Position numbers and translations under genes: made by a program
In this document: positions 59,903 through 64,000 of the stretch, one piece after another
How positions within the stretch are numbered: position 1 is the first letter of the stretch
Layout: every line of letters begins with the position of its first letter
Assembly: GCF_007846095.1 (NCBI RefSeq)
Contig: NZ_VOEI01000002.1
Location: forward strand, 620,001 to 684,000
DNA length: 64,000 bases
Direction: 5' to 3'
Source: Mucilaginibacter achroorhodeus
GTDB taxonomy: Bacteria; Bacteroidota; Bacteroidia; Sphingobacteriales; Sphingobacteriaceae
The notes under the pieces: model-generated
What the model was told of the DNA's origin: nothing
The model's database searches: none
Seen by the model: only the letters and a program-made list of their open reading frames with translations

Positions 59903-61174
59903 TTATAAAGGTGCTACCACCGTTGCGCCAACGGCAAAGTTTAATTCGGCAATGGCCTTTTGCAAGTTCAGTTTCTGATTAAGTATTTTCAACTTGGTGT
60001 CGCGGTACGAGTCAAAAAAGTCTACAAACTCTTGCAGGCTTATCTGCTTTATCTGGTAAGCTTTGGCCATACCACGGTACAACTGATCGTACTTATCGTA
60101 AAAATCATCTTCCTGCTTACCAAGCAACTGCTGGCTTAAACCATACTGCTTTACTGCCGAATACACATCGTTATTTAACCCTACTTCGGCGTTTTTAAGG
60201 GTATACTCCTGGCTTTGCGCCGTAAGCCTGGCGTTTTTAATGTTACCCTGGTTGCGGTTCCATAAAGGAAGCGGCAGGCTTATTTGCAATCCCACATAAT
60301 TACGGGCATAGCTGCTATTCTGGTCAAAGGCACTTCCAACGGTAACATCGGGCACAGCAATTGCCTTTTGTAAAGCAAGGTTGTGCTGGTTTTGGTTTAA
60401 CTGGTAAACGTTAGATAAGTAGTCACCACGGTTTGCCTTAGCCTGTTCAATCAATGATGGTACATCTAATGCTACCTGGTTATTTGTAAATGTTATTTGA
60501 GGGGCAATAAATTTTGATGGATCTGTAACCAGCAGCGTTTTCAATTCAGCTTCCAGATCATTTATCTGGCGATCTATTTCCACCAGGTCATTCTGTAAAC
60601 CAAATAGCAAGGCCTTTAAACGGATAAGATCTTTTAGCGAGTTATTACCGTTTTGGTAAGATTTATCGATAGCGTTAACCATAGCACTTGCCGAAGTGAT
60701 CTCAGTCTGGTAAACCTTGCGTTGTTCCATCAGGTTATTAACCTGCGTAAAATCAAGTAAAAGGTTGTAGCGAAGGTTACGCATCAGATCATTAAACTCT
60801 GCTTGTTGTATCTGCACCCCATCCCGGGCTATTTGCACTTGCTTACCACGTTTGCCGGCTGTTGTAAATACCTGGCTTAACTGAACAAAAATTTGCCCGC
60901 GGCCGTTGCTATGGTCAAAAAATTTCTTGTTGGCGTCAGTGATGTTTTGATCAGTGCTAAGCACAGGGTTGTCCCATAGTTTGGCTTGTTTAATAAGCGC
61001 CTGGGATGCATCAACATTATACTTCTGCGCTATAAGTTGCAGGTTATTAGTGAGAAAGAGTTTCTCTGCATCCTGAAAAGTTAAGCGGAGTGTATCGGTT
61101 TGTGCCGATGCTCGCTGACCAATTAAAAGTGCAGAAAATAAACATGCGGATATCTTTAAATATCTGAGTAACAT
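59903..61174 (-). CDS. TolC-type outer-membrane channel of the metal efflux system
   Basis: About 423 residues from the ATG at 61172-61174 (MLLRYLKISACLFSALLIGQRASA, a signal peptide). Two outer-membrane efflux domains with long helices (DASQALIKQAKLWDNPVLSTDQN; LQNDLVEIDRQINDLEAELKTLLV) form the alpha-barrel. The phrase GLQISLPLPLWNRNQGNIKNARL is typical of CzcC-type channels. It is the first structural gene of the metal pump operon, following the histidine kinase by 142 bp. Confidence 0.9.
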   Translation of the reverse strand: MLLRYLKISACLFSALLIGQRASAQTDTLRLTFQDAEKLFLTNNLQLIAQKYNVDASQALIKQAKLWDNPVLSTDQNITDANKKFFDHSNGRGQIFVQLSQVFTTAGKRGKQVQIARDGVQIQQAEFNDLMRNLRYNLLLDFTQVNNLMEQRKVYQTEITSASAMVNAIDKSYQNGNNSLKDLIRLKALLFGLQNDLVEIDRQINDLEAELKTLLVTDPSKFIAPQITFTNNQVALDVPSLIEQAKANRGDYLSNVYQLNQNQHNLALQKAIAVPDVTVGSAFDQNSSYARNYVGLQISLPLPLWNRNQGNIKNARLTAQSQEYTLKNAEVGLNNDVYSAVKQYGLSQQLLGKQEDDFYDKYDQLYRGMAKAYQIKQISLQEFVDFFDSYRDTKLKILNQKLNLQKAIAELNFAVGATVVAPL

Positions 61175-61316
61175 TAGTGCGATTGTTTGATGAAACAAAG
61201 CTATCACACCAAAATTAAAGCTACATTAAAGGTGCATTAGAAAGTAATTAGAATTAATGTAAGGCTTATTTTGTGTCCTGATAAATAAATAGTTAACGAT
61301 TAATTAATACCTTAAA

Positions 61317-62693
61317 TCACAACAAAATTTCCTCCGGCTTGGTAAGTTCCACAATGAAGGTGCTGCCGTTTTGCCCATCAGATTCAACGCGAATAGTGCC
61401 ATTGAACAGCTCAATGATTTTAACGGTTATATACAATCCTATCCCACTGCCGGCCACCATAGTATCTTTATTTACCCGCACAAAAGGCCGGAAGATACGA
61501 TCGATATTTTCTTTGCTTATTCCGGGCCCTTCATCAGTAACGGAGATACGTATCCATGCTTCTGTGGCTTCAAATGCAAGTATAACGGGCCTGGCATTTG
61601 AATATTTAAATGCGTTATCGATAATATTATTTAAGGCGATATAAAGCATTTGCTTGTTGGCCGGAATGGTTAACAAAGCTTCGTCTTCGGGCAGGTCTGC
61701 TAATTTTATACGCAGCATGCCGGCTCCCTTGCGGATGGTCCACTGCTCGTCCAGTTCCCATATCAATTCATCTACCCTAACCGGCGAAAGTTTTGCGCGG
61801 GTATAATTAAGATCAACCTGGGCAAGCTCCATCAGGCTGGTAATGGTTTCCTGCAGTCGTGCGCCGTCCATTACTATCGATGATAAAATTCGCTGATATT
61901 CCTTGGGTTCGCGGTCTTTCTCCAATGCAACCTCCACCTCGCCCATGATACTGGTAAGTGGCGTGCGCAACTCGTGCGATGCGTTGGCTACAAAGGTTTG
62001 CTGCAATTCAAATGCATTTTGCAGATGGGCAAGCAAGCGGTTAAAATTATCTATCAGTACTGCTATCTCATCCTTGTTTTTTACCTGGTTAACCCGCATG
62101 TGTAGGTTGCTTGATCTGATAAGCCTTATTTGCGCTATTATGCTATCAACAGGCGATAAAGCGCGCTGAGCGAACCACCGCCCCACAAAAAACAGCAATA
62201 CACCGAAAATAATGAACAGCGAACCGGCGATCTCTCCCAAAACCAGCATACGCCTTGGCGTATTGTTGTCTACAGCGGAGGCCAGTATCACAAAATCGCC
62301 CTGGTTATCATGGAAAAACTTACCAACTACCTTGCGGGTACCTTCCTCGTATTCAACAAGGCCTTCCCGGCGCACCTGTTCAATAATACTTTTTGTCCAG
62401 TAAATATTATGGTTAACCTTAAAGGCCGACATGTCATCCTTGTCGTATACGCGTATCACCTCATCGGGCAGCTTCTCCAGATATTCATCCTGTACCTGCA
62501 TCAATGAATCTGCAGCAAGCTCGTCGGCTTTCAGGTAAACCTGCGAGGCCAAGTTAACACGGTCGCCGAGGCGGTTGTAAAAATCAGCAACAAAAAACGA
62601 ATACACCGCAATGTAAAGCGCAACCAATACCAGCAACAACGCCCCCGAGCTGAGGAGCGTAAAGTTGAGCGAAAGGCGGGTTTTTATTTTCAC
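61317..62693 (-). CDS. HAMP-domain sensor histidine kinase (metal two-component system)
   Basis: A 458-residue kinase. Two transmembrane helices (about 12-34 and 150-170) bracket a periplasmic sensor (about 35-148). HAMP (about 172-225) precedes HisKA with ASHELRTPLTSIMGEVEVALEKDRE, the CusS/CopS-like phrase. The ATPase domain has NNIIDNAFKYS, DEGPGISKENIDRIFRPFVR and GSGIGLYITVKII. It is downstream of the OmpR-type regulator and upstream of the metal pump, so it likely senses periplasmic metal. Confidence 0.92.
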   Translation of the reverse strand: MKIKTRLSLNFTLLSSGALLLVLVALYIAVYSFFVADFYNRLGDRVNLASQVYLKADELAADSLMQVQDEYLEKLPDEVIRVYDKDDMSAFKVNHNIYWTKSIIEQVRREGLVEYEEGTRKVVGKFFHDNQGDFVILASAVDNNTPRRMLVLGEIAGSLFIIFGVLLFFVGRWFAQRALSPVDSIIAQIRLIRSSNLHMRVNQVKNKDEIAVLIDNFNRLLAHLQNAFELQQTFVANASHELRTPLTSIMGEVEVALEKDREPKEYQRILSSIVMDGARLQETITSLMELAQVDLNYTRAKLSPVRVDELIWELDEQWTIRKGAGMLRIKLADLPEDEALLTIPANKQMLYIALNNIIDNAFKYSNARPVILAFEATEAWIRISVTDEGPGISKENIDRIFRPFVRVNKDTMVAGSGIGLYITVKIIELFNGTIRVESDGQNGSTFIVELTKPEEILL

Positions 62694-62714
62694 GTTGGTG
62701 GAATATTGATTTAA

Positions 62715-62770
62715 CGCATAATGTCATTTCGAACGAGGTACGAGGAGAAATCTTCCACAAGCGGGAAATT
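62715..62770. repeat. TGTCATTTCGAACGAGGTACGAGGAGAAATCTT repeat
   Basis: A half copy of a widespread Bacteroidota intergenic repeat (TGTCATTTCGAACGAGG then TACGAGGAGAAATCTTCC, 62722-62756) lies between the regulator and kinase genes. The inverted second arm is degenerate, so it cannot form the usual long hairpin. Confidence 0.65.
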
Positions 62771-62850
62771 GCAAAGCAGAAGATGTATTTTTTTGAGCTT
62801 AACTCGCTCCGGCTTCCTCACTCCCGCTACTTCTAAATAGATACTTATTT

Positions 62851-63528
62851 CTAATCCTTCAAAATATAGCCCATACCTATAACGGTATGTATCAGCTTCT
62901 TTTCAAACCCCTTCTGTATTTTGTTGCGCAAGTAATTTACGTAAACATCAACCATGTTAGTGCCGGTATCAAAGTTAATTCCCCATACGCGTTCCATAAT
63001 CTGCTCGCGGGAAAGCAGCTTATTCGGGTTTTTGATGAACAACTCCAGCAGGCTATATTCTTTTGCAGTAAGGTTTATCTGCTTACCATCGCGCTCGGCG
63101 GTTTTGTCCCAGGTGTTCAGGCGCAGGTCGGCAAAGCTTAGCACGTGGCTATCGCTGTCGGCCAGTTTACGGCGGCGCAGCATGGCCTCTATACGGGCCA
63201 GCAATTCATTAAAATGGAAAGGCTTAACCAGGTAATCATCCGCACCGGAGTGCAAACCGCTAACCTTATCATCTATAGTACCTAAGGCGCTCAGCATTAA
63301 AACGGGTATCTGCGGCTCGTCCATTCGCAACTGGTGGCATACTTCAATACCTGTCATATCGGGCAGCATCACATCAAGTATCACCAGATCATAATCATTG
63401 CTGTCAAATAACTTTAAAGCAGCTTCTCCAGTGGCGGCAACGTCTACCTCATAATTGTGTTCGGCAAGTCCCTTTTTTATAAACGACGATACTTTTTCTT
63501 CGTCTTCAACAACGCAAATTTTGGCCAT
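62851..63528 (-). CDS. OmpR/PhoB family response regulator (CusR/CopR-like)
   Basis: A 225-residue regulator. The receiver domain has acidic E8-D9-E10, phosphoacceptor Asp in LVILDVMLPDMTG and KPFHFNELLARIEAMLRRR. The winged helix (about 130-222) has LTAKEYSLLELFIKNPNKLLSREQIMERVWGINFDTGTNMVDVYVNYLRNKI. The latter is the CusR/CopR-type HTH, suggesting direct control of the metal efflux genes downstream. A 157-bp gap with a repeat separates it from the kinase. Confidence 0.95.
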   Translation of the reverse strand: MAKICVVEDEEKVSSFIKKGLAEHNYEVDVAATGEAALKLFDSNDYDLVILDVMLPDMTGIEVCHQLRMDEPQIPVLMLSALGTIDDKVSGLHSGADDYLVKPFHFNELLARIEAMLRRRKLADSDSHVLSFADLRLNTWDKTAERDGKQINLTAKEYSLLELFIKNPNKLLSREQIMERVWGINFDTGTNMVDVYVNYLRNKIQKGFEKKLIHTVIGMGYILKD

Positions 63529-63595
63529 TGTGATGTGCTTTTGTCAGTTAACTCTCACAAATATACGTGTTACAAGCAGATTAGTTTGTGCAGGG

Positions 63596-63626
63596 TTTGA
63601 CCGCAACCCTCAATTATTTACGTTTG
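63596..63626 (+). promoter_or_regulatory. Promoter of the MFS gene (-33 TTTG, 19 bp, TACGTTTG)
   Basis: TTTG at 63596-63599 and TACGTTTG at 63619-63626, separated by 19 bp, match the Bacteroidota housekeeping consensus exactly in both boxes. The ATG is 8 bp downstream, so the mRNA leader is very short. Confidence 0.75.
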
Positions 63627-63634
63627 CACCACAA

Positions 63635-64000
63635 ATGAGCTCAACTGCTACCCAAAACACGCCCCAATTACACCCCGCAGTAATACCAGTTATGGCAGTT
63701 GCGGCCGGTGTAACCGTTGCCAATATCTATTATAATCAGCCCATTCTTAAGGACATAGGGCAATCGGTACAAGCTACCGGTGCCGAAATAGGAAAGGTAT
63801 CGATGTTTGCGCAATTGGGTTACGGCCTGGGTATGTTTTTTTTGATCCCTCTTGGCGATAAAGTAAATCGCAAAAACCTCATATTGCTTTTAAGCTCGCT
63901 GCTTATTGTTGCTTTAACCGGTTTTAGCTTTGCCACCAAAATATACCAGGTTTATGCGCTTAGCTTACTGGTAGGCCTGCTGGCAACATCGGCACAGATA
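63635..64000 (+). CDS. MFS transporter (partial, N-terminal 122 residues)
   Basis: Starts at the ATG at 63635 and continues beyond the window. The sequence (MAVAAGVTVANIYYNQPILKDIG, MFAQLGYGLGMFFLIPLGDKVNRKNLILLLSSLLIVALTGF) shows the first MFS helices. The loop 2-3 motif GDKVNRKN resembles MFS motif A (GxxxDRxGRR). The clade looks like EmrB/YcaD-type drug or metabolite exporters, but substrate cannot be judged. Confidence 0.85.
   Translation, partial: MSSTATQNTPQLHPAVIPVMAVAAGVTVANIYYNQPILKDIGQSVQATGAEIGKVSMFAQLGYGLGMFFLIPLGDKVNRKNLILLLSSLLIVALTGFSFATKIYQVYALSLLVGLLATSAQI

Noticed and set aside
1-64000. CRISPR array, prophage, insertion sequence or integrative element
   Set aside because: No regularly spaced repeat-spacer pattern, no transposase, integrase, terminase or capsid gene, and no matching attachment repeats around the tRNA cluster were seen.

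Overview
The window looks like a chromosomal segment from a member of the Bacteroidota, most likely the Sphingobacteriaceae (Mucilaginibacter/Pedobacter type). This rests on protein families (PorP/SprF, DUF5686, PycTM membrane domain, LytS/LytTR pairs, FucP with a fucose-type SDR), on promoters with the Bacteroidota -7 element TAnnTTTG and -33 TTTG, and on several families of palindromic intergenic repeats. No transposase, integrase, phage gene, rRNA or CRISPR array is visible. Most of the window is ordinary chromosome.

Layout. 1-2.5 kb: end of a DUF3592-like protein, mscL, and rpoN (sigma-54) with a clear terminator. 2.6-7.7 kb (minus): a sugar operon (GH172/DUF2961 hydrolase, fucose-type permease, SDR dehydrogenase, catalytically dead Nudix regulator) followed by a PorP/SprF protein. 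7.8-14.5 kb: a degenerate DEAD-box protein, VF530, DUF4920, an S41 peptidase, a LytS/LytTR two-component pair, AlkB and a small orphan. 14.5-21.5 kb (minus): GAF and multi-PAS histidine kinases, a GAF protein and a PAP2 phosphatase. 21.6-28.4 kb (plus): an HD phosphohydrolase fused to a PycTM membrane domain, then ppk1, an SdiA-regulated-like lipoprotein and a kinase-motif/beta-barrel outer-membrane protein, forming one polyphosphate-centred operon. 28.4-29.0 kb: a long structured intergenic repeat. 29.0-39.6 kb: DUF5686 protein, MarR, TetR and a TetR-linked HAE1-type efflux operon.

39.9-46.5 kb: WYL regulator, membrane hypothetical, RtcB ligase with a strong 5'-UTR hairpin, SDR/HxlR pair, and an AT-rich HEPN plus zinc-ribbon gene. 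46.6-49.3 kb: arsenic operon arsR-arsM-arsC-ACR3 with two copies of the same operator. 49.4-50.9 kb: amidohydrolase and DinB. 51.2-51.6 kb: a cluster of tRNA-Gln(TTG), tRNA-Ile(TAT) and tRNA-Pro(TGG). It is preceded by a 17-codon micro-ORF made largely of Ile, Gln and Pro codons, a second micro-ORF behind a perfect Shine-Dalgarno sequence, and an intrinsic terminator. This is the best candidate for an undescribed regulatory system here. 51.6-55.4 kb: miscellaneous genes (DUF2167, ElaA-type acetyltransferase, VOC, fasciclin, DUF2238). 55.4-63.5 kb (minus): an OmpR/HAMP-kinase two-component system with a CzcCBA-type metal efflux operon. The window ends inside an MFS transporter.

Regulatory logic is unusually legible. 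There are 13-bp palindromes around tetR and the efflux operon, a 16-bp palindrome at both arsR and arsM, and an AGTTGAC palindrome over the promoter upstream of the DUF5686 operon. In both tripartite efflux operons every junction between the three pump genes holds a different palindromic repeat element.
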